Source: Clostridium sp. CAG:411 (lineage in GTDB: Bacteria; Bacillota; Clostridia; Lachnospirales; Lachnospiraceae). From it: a stretch of DNA of 49,738 nt. Both the position numbers and the translations under genes were made by a program. Below, piece by piece: positions 1-7,133 of the stretch (position 1 is the first letter of the stretch; each line of letters begins with the position of its first letter). The stretch is from positions 1 to 49,738 of the forward strand of contig FR899710.1 of the NCBI GenBank assembly GCA_000437275.1, given 5' to 3'. The notes below the pieces were generated by a model. It did no database searches. It saw nothing but the letters and a program-made list of their open reading frames with translations, and was not told where the DNA came from.

Positions 1-194
1 AACAGCTTATTCGAGAAATTCGCAATATATTGGAAGAAGATGTAGATATAAAGCGGTTATTTGCTAAGAGTCAAAACACTGGACCACAAGTAGAGATTGC
101 AGGAGTGGGAAAAGTATCTGTGGGGGAAGTAGAGAAGCTAGTTGGTAAAGATGTAAGGTGGAGTGTAGGGGAGAGTGGCAAAAGATATTGTTAG
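1..194 (+). CDS. C-terminal fragment of an unidentified protein
   Basis: An open frame enters from the left edge (first full codon at 3) and ends at TAG 192-194. It gives about 63 residues including the stretch VEIAGVGKVSVGEVEKLVG near the end and a terminal Tyr-Cys. The rest of the gene lies outside the window and I do not recognise the family. It is followed by a broken small ORF and two small membrane-protein genes. That layout resembles the end of a large secreted or toxin-like gene followed by small accessory genes, but this is only an inference from layout. Confidence 0.5.
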   Translation, partial: QLIREIRNILEEDVDIKRLFAKSQNTGPQVEIAGVGKVSVGEVEKLVGKDVRWSVGESGKRYC

Positions 195-310
195 TAATCA
201 ATAAATTTGATATACAATAAATGGTTATACTTTCGGACTCTAAAGTAAAAAAATAAATTGCTGGAAGATAGCAAAGTTTATAAAATTAGATACTAGGAGT
301 AATGTGATAT

Positions 311-560
311 ATGGAAAAATGGAAAGAAGTGTTTGTGGGAGTTATTCCACAAGGAAATTATCAAACACAAATTACTAACGGAGAGGATAAAGCTAAGTGG
401 TATTATTAAATAGATTGCACAAAAAAGTCCGCTTATGTGGTATATCACTGATACTGGGACTTGGGGTCAAAGATTTACAGATAGTTTGGAAGATGATTTT
501 AACCCAGGTGTTGAAATTAGAGATATTGTAAAAGAAAATATGATTTTATGTGTGGATTGA
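311..560 (+). pseudogene. Frame-disrupted small ORF remnant
   Basis: An ATG at 311 starts a frame (MEKWKEVFVGVIPQGNYQTQ...) that stops at TAA 407-409. The following sequence in another frame (from about 414 to TGA 558-560) reads as a normal acidic protein tail containing MWYITDTGTWGQRF and ending ENMILCVD. The two halves look like one protein of about 80 residues broken by a frameshift, with a stop codon close to the junction. No family is recognised. Its place just after a truncated gene end and before two small membrane-protein genes would suit a degraded accessory or immunity gene, which is speculation. Confidence 0.45.
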
Positions 561-599
561 TAGAAGGATAAAAGAAAAAATAACAACGGAGGAAAATGT

Positions 600-965
600 A
601 TGAGTCAGGAGAAAATAAATAATCAAAATGAAGGAACAACAGGATATCAGGACCCGCTGGAAAGAACTGCTGAAAAAGAGGATGGAAAGGGATATAGAGA
701 TCCGCTGGAAAACCAAGATGGGAAAGAGGTAAAAAAGAAAGTATCCAAATCTACAATCTGGGCAGGTGTCGGCAGTATTGTTTTGATTAGATTTTTCGGT
801 TTATTAGGTGCGTTGATCTGTTATGGTGGTTTTTGTGCTGTAAGAGCAATCGTTACTAATAAAAAAATGTTTTTACCATTACGTGTGATTTTGGGTATAG
901 TAGTAGCGTTACTATTTGTAGTGTTGCTTTTGGCAGGAATTACGTGGGCTGCTTCAATTCGATAA
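600..965 (+). CDS. Small two-helix membrane protein of unknown function
   Basis: 121 residues from ATG 600, preceded by a GGAGG at 588-592. The N-terminal half is charged and contains the motif GY(Q/R)DPLE twice (about residues 15-21 and 31-37), which suggests a short internal duplication. The C-terminal half holds two hydrophobic helices (about residues 53-82 and 93-118) separated by a short basic turn. The topology suggests a membrane-anchored protein with a cytoplasmic charged tail. The next gene begins 11 bases downstream, so the two are probably co-transcribed. No family is recognised. Confidence 0.7.
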   Translation: MSQEKINNQNEGTTGYQDPLERTAEKEDGKGYRDPLENQDGKEVKKKVSKSTIWAGVGSIVLIRFFGLLGALICYGGFCAVRAIVTNKKMFLPLRVILGIVVALLFVVLLLAGITWAASIR

Positions 966-976
966 GGGGAAATACG

Positions 977-1681
977 ATGGATAGTTTAAAAAAATTTTCT
1001 GCACCCTTTATAAAGGAGAAACTAATAAGCTTTTTAACGATTTTCATCTTTTATGTAGCGTTAGCGGCTGGTTTTATGTTTTTGGCTAGGAATTCATTTT
1101 ATGCGAGGCGGTATGTGCTTGCTCTTTTGATATTTGCAGATGGATTTATAGTTTTGTTGTATGCTGGTTTAGCACTGGTGACAAGGAACGATTTTAAAAA
1201 GGGAAGAATAAAATTGGAGCAGATAGCAGGATTTAGCAAAAGTCGTTTTGAAAGAGAGACAGAGAAATCACCAAAAGCAAAGTATTTATTACTTTCCAGT
1301 GATGCCATTGTGTATATGAACAATTGGCGTTTGTGCGTGCTTCCAATAAATGATGTGGTTTGGGCATACCAAGAAACAATTTCTGCAAAGGCTGCTGCGT
1401 GTGCATTGGTCATTTGGACACGAGATAAAAAAATGTATAATATCAGACTAAGAATAAAGAAAAAAGAAGGAGATCCAGAAAAGTGGTATCGGTATATGAT
1501 GCGACTGATTGCCAGAAAACGCCCAGCAGCTTTGATTGGTTATGAGGACGAATATCAGGAATGCATTAGGAAAGAGTTTTCCAAACTGGTAAGAAGATCG
1601 GATGAGATGGCAACTGTTAGCAGTGAACAACTGGAACAGGAATATATATTACATAATTATTATGAACAGGATTTTCATTAG
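977..1681 (+). CDS. Membrane protein with C-terminal soluble domain, function unknown
   Basis: 234 residues from ATG 977, which follows AAGGGGAAATACG. An upstream in-frame ATG at 944 overlaps the previous gene and lacks a ribosome site, so 977 is preferred. Two hydrophobic helices lie at about residues 15-36 and 44-66. They are followed by a soluble region with a lysine/arginine-rich stretch and a segment (LSSDAIVYMNNWRLCVLPIND) that looks like a small beta domain. The tail is acidic and tyrosine-rich. It sits 11 bases after the preceding small membrane gene and ends just before a strong terminator, so the pair forms one transcription unit. No catalytic motif is visible. Confidence 0.65.
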   Translation: MDSLKKFSAPFIKEKLISFLTIFIFYVALAAGFMFLARNSFYARRYVLALLIFADGFIVLLYAGLALVTRNDFKKGRIKLEQIAGFSKSRFERETEKSPKAKYLLLSSDAIVYMNNWRLCVLPINDVVWAYQETISAKAAACALVIWTRDKKMYNIRLRIKKKEGDPEKWYRYMMRLIARKRPAALIGYEDEYQECIRKEFSKLVRRSDEMATVSSEQLEQEYILHNYYEQDFH

Positions 1682-1684
1682 AAA

Positions 1685-1715
1685 AAGAAGGCTGTGAGAA
1701 CAGCCTTCTTTTTTT
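1685..1715 (+). terminator. Intrinsic terminator
   Basis: An 11-bp perfect stem AAGAAGGCTGT/ACAGCCTTCTT with loop GAGA is followed by five more T. It closes the unit of the two small membrane-protein genes. Confidence 0.9.
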
Positions 1716-1810
1716 ATGCTATAAGAAAGCGTGCCTTGTAGCGTAAAATGTTCCACTTTATTCTTATGTTTTGAGAGGTGTTTTGAAAGCAATCTAAGGA
1801 AATATAAGGT

Positions 1811-1824
1811 TGACAACGTTTTCA
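1811..1824. promoter_or_regulatory. LacI/CcpA-type palindrome, upstream copy
   Basis: TGACAACGTTTTCA is a 14-bp palindrome with one mismatch, centred on CG like catabolite-response elements and LacI-family operators. It lies about 120 bp upstream of the second palindrome at 1931-1950 and overlaps a TTGACA at 1810-1815. The regulator that binds is not known from the sequence. Confidence 0.45.
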
Positions 1825-1930
1825 TAAATTAGGAATATTTTTCCTTTGAAGGAATAAAACAAAAGGTTATAGTTATAAAAATAGTCTAATTTTTTTACGA
1901 AAATAAACAGAAATACATTTTTTGTAAAAG

Positions 1931-1950
1931 ATGTGAAAACGTTTTCGCAT
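1931..1950. promoter_or_regulatory. LacI/CcpA-type palindrome next to the sulfate-operon promoter
   Basis: ATGTGAAAACGTTTTCGCAT is a 20-bp palindrome with a single mismatched pair, centred on CG. It fits the shape of a LacI-family or CcpA (cre) site. It ends 7 bp before the -35 box at 1958, a position that would suit activation as well as repression. A LacI-family gene lies 6.4 kb downstream at 8393, but the sequence does not show that it is the partner. Confidence 0.55.
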
Positions 1951-1957
1951 TTCTGCT

Positions 1958-1986
1958 TTGTATTTTAGGAGAAAGCAACATATAAT
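1958..1986 (+). promoter_or_regulatory. Promoter of the sulfate transport operon
   Basis: A -35 TTGTAT (1958-1963), a 17-bp spacer and a perfect -10 TATAAT (1981-1986) predict a start near 1993. The transcript would have a leader of about 160 nt before the substrate-binding gene, containing a nested hairpin (2000-2051) and a copy of the dispersed repeat (2073-2133). Confidence 0.7.
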
Positions 1987-1999
1987 CTCATACATAGCA

Positions 2000-2051
2000 A
2001 CCGAACATAAAAGGATGCAGGGGCAGAACCTTTGAGTCTAGCATCATCGGT
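2000..2051 (+). promoter_or_regulatory. Nested hairpin in the sulfate-operon leader
   Basis: ACCGA (2000-2004) pairs with TCGGT (2047-2051). Inside it GATGC (2014-2018) pairs with GCATC (2041-2045), and AGG (2019-2021) can pair with CCT (2029-2031). The arrangement of stacked stems with internal bulges resembles a riboswitch-like aptamer. It does not match the SAM-I, TPP, cobalamin, glycine or ydaO consensus elements I can recall. There is no U-tract after it. Confidence 0.35.
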
Positions 2052-2072
2052 AAGCAAAAAAACAGTTGATTT

Positions 2073-2133
2073 AACACTATCAGCTAATAGTGTTAGGAGC
2101 AAGTAGCAGAGCGGGTTGCGAATATCCGCTTGA
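2073..2133 (+). repeat. Dispersed structured element, copy 1
   Basis: AACACTAT (2073-2080) and ATAGTGTT (2087-2094) form a perfect 8-bp stem. The shared block AGGAGCAAGTAGCAGAGCGG follows, and an 8-bp hairpin GAGCGGGT/ATCCGCTT (2109-2116, 2124-2131) with loop TGCGAAT. The same block occurs at 11403, 28219 and 49022. Here it lies 23 bases before the start codon of the sulfate-binding lipoprotein gene. The closing-stem loop is only CAGCTA, apparently a shortened form of copy 4. Confidence 0.8.
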
Positions 2134-2155
2134 CTGGGAAGGAAGGATGAGGATT

Positions 2156-3229
2156 ATGAAAAAAAGAATATTAGGTTTAGGATTAGCCACAATTTTAGCA
2201 TTGGGAGCAGTAAGTGGTTGCGGTTCTAGCAAGAAGGATACAGGAAATAATAATGCAAAGGAAGTTTCCATTACAAATGTTTCGTATGATCCGACTAGAG
2301 AGCTATATAAAGCATATAATGATTTGTTTGCAAAACATTGGGAAGAAGAAAAGGGACAAAAGGTAAAGGTAACGCAGTCCCATGGTGGTTCTGGAAAACA
2401 GGCACTGGAAGTGGCAAACGGATTGAAAGCGGATGTAGTTACACTGGCATTGGAGGGTGATGTAGATGCAGTAAAAAATGCAGGTTTGATTGAAGACGGA
2501 TATACAGAGGAATTTCCTTTAGACAGTTCCCCATATACATCAAGTATTGTATTCCTAGTAAGAAAGGGAAATCCAAAAAATATTCAAGATTGGGATGATT
2601 TAATTAAACCAGGCATCGGAGTGGTAACACCAAACCCAAAGACTTCTGGTGGTGCAAGATGGAACTATCTGGCGGCATGGTATTATTTTGAAAAGCAGGG
2701 AAAGAGTGAAGATGAAATCAAGGAAGCAATCAAGCAGCTATATAAAAATGTAGTAGTACTAGATTCAGGAGCCAGAGGTTCCACAACTTCTTTTGTAGAA
2801 AATGGACAGGGAGATGTATTGCTGGCATGGGAAAATGAAGCCTTTTTATCCTTGGATGAGCATCCTGGCGAATATGAAATTGTAGTGCCTTCTGCTTCTA
2901 TATTATGCCAGCCAACCGTTGCAGTAGTAGATGAAGTGGTAGATAAAAGAGGTACAAGAGAAGTCGCAACAGAGTACTTGGATTATTTATATTCAGAAGA
3001 AGCACAGAAACTGGAGGCAAAATGGTATTATAGACCTTCGGATGAAAAAATCTTGAAAGAGTACGAATACGAGGGAAGTAGTAATACGATTACAGAGGTT
3101 CCTAAAAATGGAAAATGGATTATTACAAAGGTAGATATGACAGATATTAAACATTTTGGAGGATGGACAGAGGCAACCAAAAAACATTTTGCAGACGGTG
3201 GTTTGTTCGATTCCATTTATGAAAAATAA
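2156..3229 (+). CDS. sbp: Sulfate ABC transporter substrate-binding lipoprotein
   Basis: 357 residues. ATG 2156 is chosen because GGAAGG at 2141-2146 lies 9 bases upstream and it puts a lipoprotein signal at the N-terminus (MKKRILGLGL, then lipobox VSGC with Cys22). The mature part has features of the sulfate/thiosulfate-binding family: VSYDPTRELY, QSHGGSGKQA, ADVVTLALEGDVDAV, and a PNPKTSGGARWNYLAA segment that contributes to anion binding. The family binds sulfate or thiosulfate and delivers it to a CysT/CysW channel. The three other subunits follow directly (cysT, cysW, cysA). The leader carries a promoter, a nested hairpin and the dispersed repeat. Molybdate-binding ModA-type proteins are shorter, so sulfate is the better call. 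Confidence 0.92.
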   Translation: MKKRILGLGLATILALGAVSGCGSSKKDTGNNNAKEVSITNVSYDPTRELYKAYNDLFAKHWEEEKGQKVKVTQSHGGSGKQALEVANGLKADVVTLALEGDVDAVKNAGLIEDGYTEEFPLDSSPYTSSIVFLVRKGNPKNIQDWDDLIKPGIGVVTPNPKTSGGARWNYLAAWYYFEKQGKSEDEIKEAIKQLYKNVVVLDSGARGSTTSFVENGQGDVLLAWENEAFLSLDEHPGEYEIVVPSASILCQPTVAVVDEVVDKRGTREVATEYLDYLYSEEAQKLEAKWYYRPSDEKILKEYEYEGSSNTITEVPKNGKWIITKVDMTDIKHFGGWTEATKKHFADGGLFDSIYEK

Positions 3230-3262
3230 GCATTTCATTTGTGTAAAGGAGAGGTGAGTGTC

Positions 3263-4105
3263 GTGAAAATAAGAGCCAACAGCAAAAAAAGTGTGATACC
3301 GGGATTTGGTTTATCTTTTGGAATTGTTACTGCAATATTAGGATTAATTGTTGTACTTCCCCTTTGCTCTCTTGTGGTTTATTCTGCGCAATTATCTTTT
3401 GGTGATTTTATAGAAACCGTAACTAGACCAAGAGTGTTGGCCAGTTATGGTGTGAGTATCAGCACTGCATTGATTGCTTCTATTATTAATGCGATAGTAG
3501 GATTGGCACTTGCATGGGTATTGGTGCGCTATGAATTTCCGGGGAAACGCTTCATGGATGGAATAATCGAACTACCCTTTGCGTTACCTACAGCGGTAGC
3601 GGGAATATCTCTGACACATTTGACTGTTTCAGATGGTTGGATTGGAAGCTTTTTTTCAAAATGGGGAATATCCATCGCGTATACAAAAATAGGAATTACA
3701 GTTGCATTAGTTTTTATCGGGATTCCTTTTGTAGTAAGAAGTGTGCAGCCAGTATTGGAAAAAGTAGAAGAACAGTATGAGGAGGCAGCCAGTCTGATGG
3801 GTGCCTCCAGAATACAAATTTTCTTTCATGTCATTTTTCCAGAGATACGACCAGCGTTGATTGCGGGATTTACGATGGCATTTGCCAGAAGCATGGGAGA
3901 ATATGGAAGTGTTGTATTTATAGCGGGAAATACTCCGTATAAAACAGAAATTGTACCATTAATGATTATGTCAAAATTGCAGGAATATGATTATGCGAGT
4001 GCTACATCCATTGCATTGGTAATGTTGCTGTTGGCATTTTTCATCTTATTTGTAAATGCAGTGATACAAAGCCGAACATCTAGGATAATTAGTGGAGTAA
4101 GATAA
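3263..4105 (+). CDS. cysT: Sulfate ABC transporter permease CysT
   Basis: 280 residues from GTG 3263, 7 bases after GGAGAGG. An upstream in-frame TTG at 3239 precedes the ribosome site and is rejected. About six membrane helices are visible. The cytoplasmic EAA loop is YEEAASLMGASRIQIFFHV, the contact to the ATPase. The segment ELPFALPTAVAGISL and the SMGEYGSVVFIAGN motif are typical of the CysT/CysU branch. It forms half of the sulfate channel with CysW, 11 bases downstream. The order binding protein-cysT-cysW-cysA is the usual bacterial one. Confidence 0.93.
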   Translation: MKIRANSKKSVIPGFGLSFGIVTAILGLIVVLPLCSLVVYSAQLSFGDFIETVTRPRVLASYGVSISTALIASIINAIVGLALAWVLVRYEFPGKRFMDGIIELPFALPTAVAGISLTHLTVSDGWIGSFFSKWGISIAYTKIGITVALVFIGIPFVVRSVQPVLEKVEEQYEEAASLMGASRIQIFFHVIFPEIRPALIAGFTMAFARSMGEYGSVVFIAGNTPYKTEIVPLMIMSKLQEYDYASATSIALVMLLLAFFILFVNAVIQSRTSRIISGVR

Positions 4106-4116
4106 GGAGGGATCGC

Positions 4117-4929
4117 ATGAAAGAGAAAAATGATCGTGGTGTTTTTAAATGGTTGCTAATAGGATTTTGTGCCTTGTTTCTGCTTGTTATGTTAATCTTA
4201 CCCTTGCTATATGTAGTAATCACTTCTCTTCGAGATGGATGGAATGCATTTTGGGTAGCTGTATCGGATGATTATGCGGTAAAGGCAATCTTATTAACGT
4301 TGAAAACGACATTAATAGCAGTAGTTGTGAATACAATCTTTGGAGTGTTTGCGGCATGGTTGATTACAAAATACACATTTAAAGGAAAGAAACTGATTTC
4401 GACCTTGATTGACTTGCCACTTACGATTTCTCCCATCATTGCGGGACTTATTTATGTATTAACCTTTGGAAGGCAAAGTTTTTTATACGATTATTTAGAA
4501 CAATGGGGGATTGAAATTATATTTGCAGTACCAGGAATTGTGCTTGCTACGATTTTTGTAACATTTCCTTTTATAGCAAGAGAAATCATTCCAGTGCTTA
4601 CGGCAACTGGAAATGATGAGGAAGAAGCCGCAGCTTTAATGGGTGCAGGAGGGTTTCGTATCTTTTTTGAAATTACATTTCCGCATATAAAATGGGCGTT
4701 GCTCTATGGAATTGTTCTTTGTACAGCTAGAGCTATGGGAGAGTTTGGAGCAGTTTCTGTACTTTCCGGACATTTGCGTGGGCTGACAAATACAATGCCA
4801 CTTTACATTGAATTGATGTATCAGGCATTTGACTTTACAGGTGCATTTGCCATGTCTTCTATATTAGTAATTATGGCGGTTGTTATTTTAATTTTGAGAA
4901 ATATATTGGAGCATAGAAAGGAGGAGTAA
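4117..4929 (+). CDS. cysW: Sulfate ABC transporter permease CysW
   Basis: 270 residues from ATG 4117 with AAGGAGGG upstream. It has six predicted membrane helices, the DLPLTISPIIAGLIYVL segment and an EAA loop (EEEAAALMGAGGFRIFFEI) followed by RAMGEFGAVSVLSGHLRG, all characteristic of CysW. It pairs with CysT to form the translocation pore. The ATPase gene starts four bases after its stop codon, so translation is probably coupled. Confidence 0.93.
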   Translation: MKEKNDRGVFKWLLIGFCALFLLVMLILPLLYVVITSLRDGWNAFWVAVSDDYAVKAILLTLKTTLIAVVVNTIFGVFAAWLITKYTFKGKKLISTLIDLPLTISPIIAGLIYVLTFGRQSFLYDYLEQWGIEIIFAVPGIVLATIFVTFPFIAREIIPVLTATGNDEEEAAALMGAGGFRIFFEITFPHIKWALLYGIVLCTARAMGEFGAVSVLSGHLRGLTNTMPLYIELMYQAFDFTGAFAMSSILVIMAVVILILRNILEHRKEE

Positions 4930-4933
4930 GAAA

Positions 4934-6049
4934 ATGGAAGAGAAAAATTTTTATGTAGAACTTAAAAATATTGAGAAAAGTTTTGGAAAGGTAAAAGCAT
5001 CTGATGAAGTATCTTTTTCCGTAGAGAAGGGAAAACTTGTGGGACTGCTTGGACCAAGTGGAAGTGGAAAAACAACCATTCTTCGGATACTGGCAGGATT
5101 GGAAGATGCAGAAAAGGGAGAAATCTATATTGCGGGGCAGCAGGTAAATCAAGTAAAGGCGAGTAAACGTGGAGTTGGTTTTGTATTTCAAAATTATGCT
5201 TTGTTTCGTTACAAGACGGTGTATGATAACATTGCCTTTGGTTTGAAAATTGCAAAGTGGAAAAAGGCGGATATAAAAGAGAGAGTAGAAGAATTGATTG
5301 ATTTGGTGGGATTGAGAGGAATGGAAAAACGGTATCCCAATCAATTATCTGGTGGACAGAAGCAGAGAGTGGCATTTGCCAGAGCGCTTGCTACACAACC
5401 ACAGCTTTTGTTGTTAGATGAACCTTTTGCGGCACTGGATGCAAAAGTGCGAAAAGAGTTGCGGAGTTGGTTGCGGGAGTTAATTAATAAAGTAGGTATT
5501 ACCAGTATTTTTGTGACTCATGATCAGCATGAAGCCATTGAAGTGGCAGATGAAATTATTGTTATGAATCAAGGAAGAATTGAACAAATTGGTAGTCCGC
5601 TTGCAGTATACAGTAAACCAGAGACAGAATTTGTGGCACAGTTTCTGGGGGATGCCATTACAATCGAAGATTATGGAAAATTCAAAGGATTTTCACATAT
5701 TGGAAATGGCGGAAAAGCAATATTGCGTTCCGAATATGTTACTGTTACGAAGAAAAAGGAACCTATAAAATATGCGGTATCAGCCGAAACAGGAGAAGTT
5801 TTGGATGTGGCATTTCGTGGAAATCTGCTGGAGTTAGAACTCCTAGTAAAAGGGGAACGAATCACTGCATACCGTCAATTCGGGCAGGCATTGGTGGAAG
5901 TGGGAGAAGAAGTAAATGTAGTTATTCAACAACTTTATGTCATTGAAAATGAGCAGGTAACACCAGCGGTTAATGAGGGAATGCGCAAAAATAATTTTCA
6001 TGTATTGTCGAATCCTATTTTGGAAAGTGACGATAGTGTGGTAATATAG
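4934..6049 (+). CDS. cysA: Sulfate/thiosulfate import ATP-binding protein CysA
   Basis: 371 residues, start ATG 4934 after GAAAGGAGGAG. Walker A is GPSGSGKTT (40-48), the Q-loop FQNYALFRYKTV (85-96), the signature LSGGQ (138-142), Walker B LLLLDEP (158-164) and the H-loop VTHDQHEA. The domain after about residue 240 matches the regulatory TOBE-like extension of CysA/PotA-type ATPases. It energises sulfate import by the CysT/CysW pair. It is the last gene of the operon, closed by a terminator at 6068-6115. Confidence 0.93.
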   Translation: MEEKNFYVELKNIEKSFGKVKASDEVSFSVEKGKLVGLLGPSGSGKTTILRILAGLEDAEKGEIYIAGQQVNQVKASKRGVGFVFQNYALFRYKTVYDNIAFGLKIAKWKKADIKERVEELIDLVGLRGMEKRYPNQLSGGQKQRVAFARALATQPQLLLLDEPFAALDAKVRKELRSWLRELINKVGITSIFVTHDQHEAIEVADEIIVMNQGRIEQIGSPLAVYSKPETEFVAQFLGDAITIEDYGKFKGFSHIGNGGKAILRSEYVTVTKKKEPIKYAVSAETGEVLDVAFRGNLLELELLVKGERITAYRQFGQALVEVGEEVNVVIQQLYVIENEQVTPAVNEGMRKNNFHVLSNPILESDDSVVI

Positions 6050-6067
6050 AAAATCTATAAAACAAGG

Positions 6068-6115
6068 AAATCAACAAATGGTATGTATAGAATATCGATT
6101 TGTTGATTTTTTTTA
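6068..6115 (+). terminator. Intrinsic terminator of the sulfate operon
   Basis: A 12-bp perfect stem AAATCAACAAAT (6068-6079) / ATTTGTTGATTT (6098-6109) is followed by a T-run. Confidence 0.88.
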
Positions 6116-6476
6116 TTTCTTAGATGCCGTTTTGCCTCATAAACTTAAAATGGTATCTTAATGCTTTGAGTAAAAAGAAGAACAAAATAAAATTATATAA
6201 TACTGTTTTCGATAATAGTTTGTGTGTGTCGAAAAAAGTTGAAAAGGTATTGACATTTAATACAAGATTTGTTACGGTGGTATAGTGATACAAAATAAGT
6301 GTTGAAAAACAATAAAAAGGATAGTTGTATTGTGAAAAGGAAGAATCTAAAAAGATTGAGCGAGTTTAAGAGATGATTTCTCTTGTGCTGCATACGATCT
6401 AATCAGAGAAATGTTTGGTTAAGATAGTTTAAGTGGGTGGGAGGAGACGCTCCTTCCACCTGTATTTGGAGGAGAA
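6116..6476 (+). promoter_or_regulatory. Intergenic leader of the broken ABC cassette, with three hairpins
   Basis: No convincing gene is present. AAGAGA/TCTCTT (6368-6373, 6379-6384) and ATTTCTCT/AGAGAAAT (6376-6383, 6405-6412) share bases, so only one can form at a time. An 11-bp stem (6436-6446 with 6450-6460, loop ACG) then ends eight bases before the GGAGGAG ribosome site of the ATPase gene. None is followed by a U-tract. A TTGACA at 6250-6255 has no good -10 at 16-18 bp, so the promoter is not resolved. Confidence 0.35.
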
Positions 6477-7133
6477 ATGGAGATAACAAGATTAAAACAT
6501 ACATATGGAAAAGATTTTACTCTTGATGTTAAGAATCTTAAAATAGATAATCATGAGATTATAGGTTTAGTTGGCGAAAATGGAGCTGGCAAGACTACTT
6601 TAATGTCTATACTTGGAGGGCATTTAAAAGCAAATAAAATAAGTGCTATGGAACTGGAAGAAGGCAGAAGAGTATTGTTTATTCCGTCTGAGCTATATTT
6701 GTATGAGTTTCTGACGGTGGAAGAATTTTTAAGATTGTTTGTTAAATATTCAAAGTGAAATAAAAAGATAGAAGGACTTTTAGAAATATTGGAAATAGAG
6801 GATAAAAGGGATAAGGCGATAGAAGAACTGTCATTAGGAATGAAAAAAAAGATTACATTATTACCAATGCTTGTGAATGAATACGACTTAATTATCTTAG
6901 ACGAGCCGTTCAATAGTATTGATATTAATTATATTTATAACTTAAAAAAGATAATTAGAGAGAAGAGTAAAAGATGTACCTTTTTGATTTCTTCGCACAT
7001 AATTGATACTCTAAATGACTTATGTAGTAAGGTTGTGGTTATGAAAAATGGTAGTGTAGTGAATGTGATTGAAACAGATAAGCAGACAGGTAAGCTAGAG
7101 GAGCAAATCATTGAAAAATATATTAATGTATAG
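6477..7133 (+). pseudogene. ABC transporter ATPase interrupted by an in-frame TGA
   Basis: One frame of 218 sense codons is broken only by TGA at 6756-6758 (codon 94). Before it lies Walker A GENGAGKTT (residues 33-41). After it lie the signature-like LSLGMKKK (about 118-125), Walker B LIILDEPF (about 138-145) and an H-loop SSHIIDTL, as expected for a short exporter-type ATPase. A single base change (TGG to TGA) would explain the break. The 5' half has a good start (GGAGGAG, ATG 6477). Re-initiation at TTG 6789 has no clear ribosome site and would give a protein without Walker A. It precedes a membrane protein gene that is also frameshifted, so the cassette is probably non-functional. Confidence 0.8.

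Noticed and set aside
2000..2155. SAM or T-box riboswitch upstream of the sulfate operon
   Set aside because: The SAM-I core and the T-box TGGNACC motif are not present. The leader is structured but unidentified.
6250..6290. TTGACA with TATAGT downstream as promoter of the broken ABC cassette
   Set aside because: The spacer between TTGACA (6250-6255) and TATAGT (6281-6286) is 25 bp, too long. No -10 fits at 16-18 bp.
6789..7133. Independent small ATPase gene starting at TTG 6789
   Set aside because: It would lack Walker A and a ribosome site. The sequence is in frame with the upstream half and best read as one broken gene.
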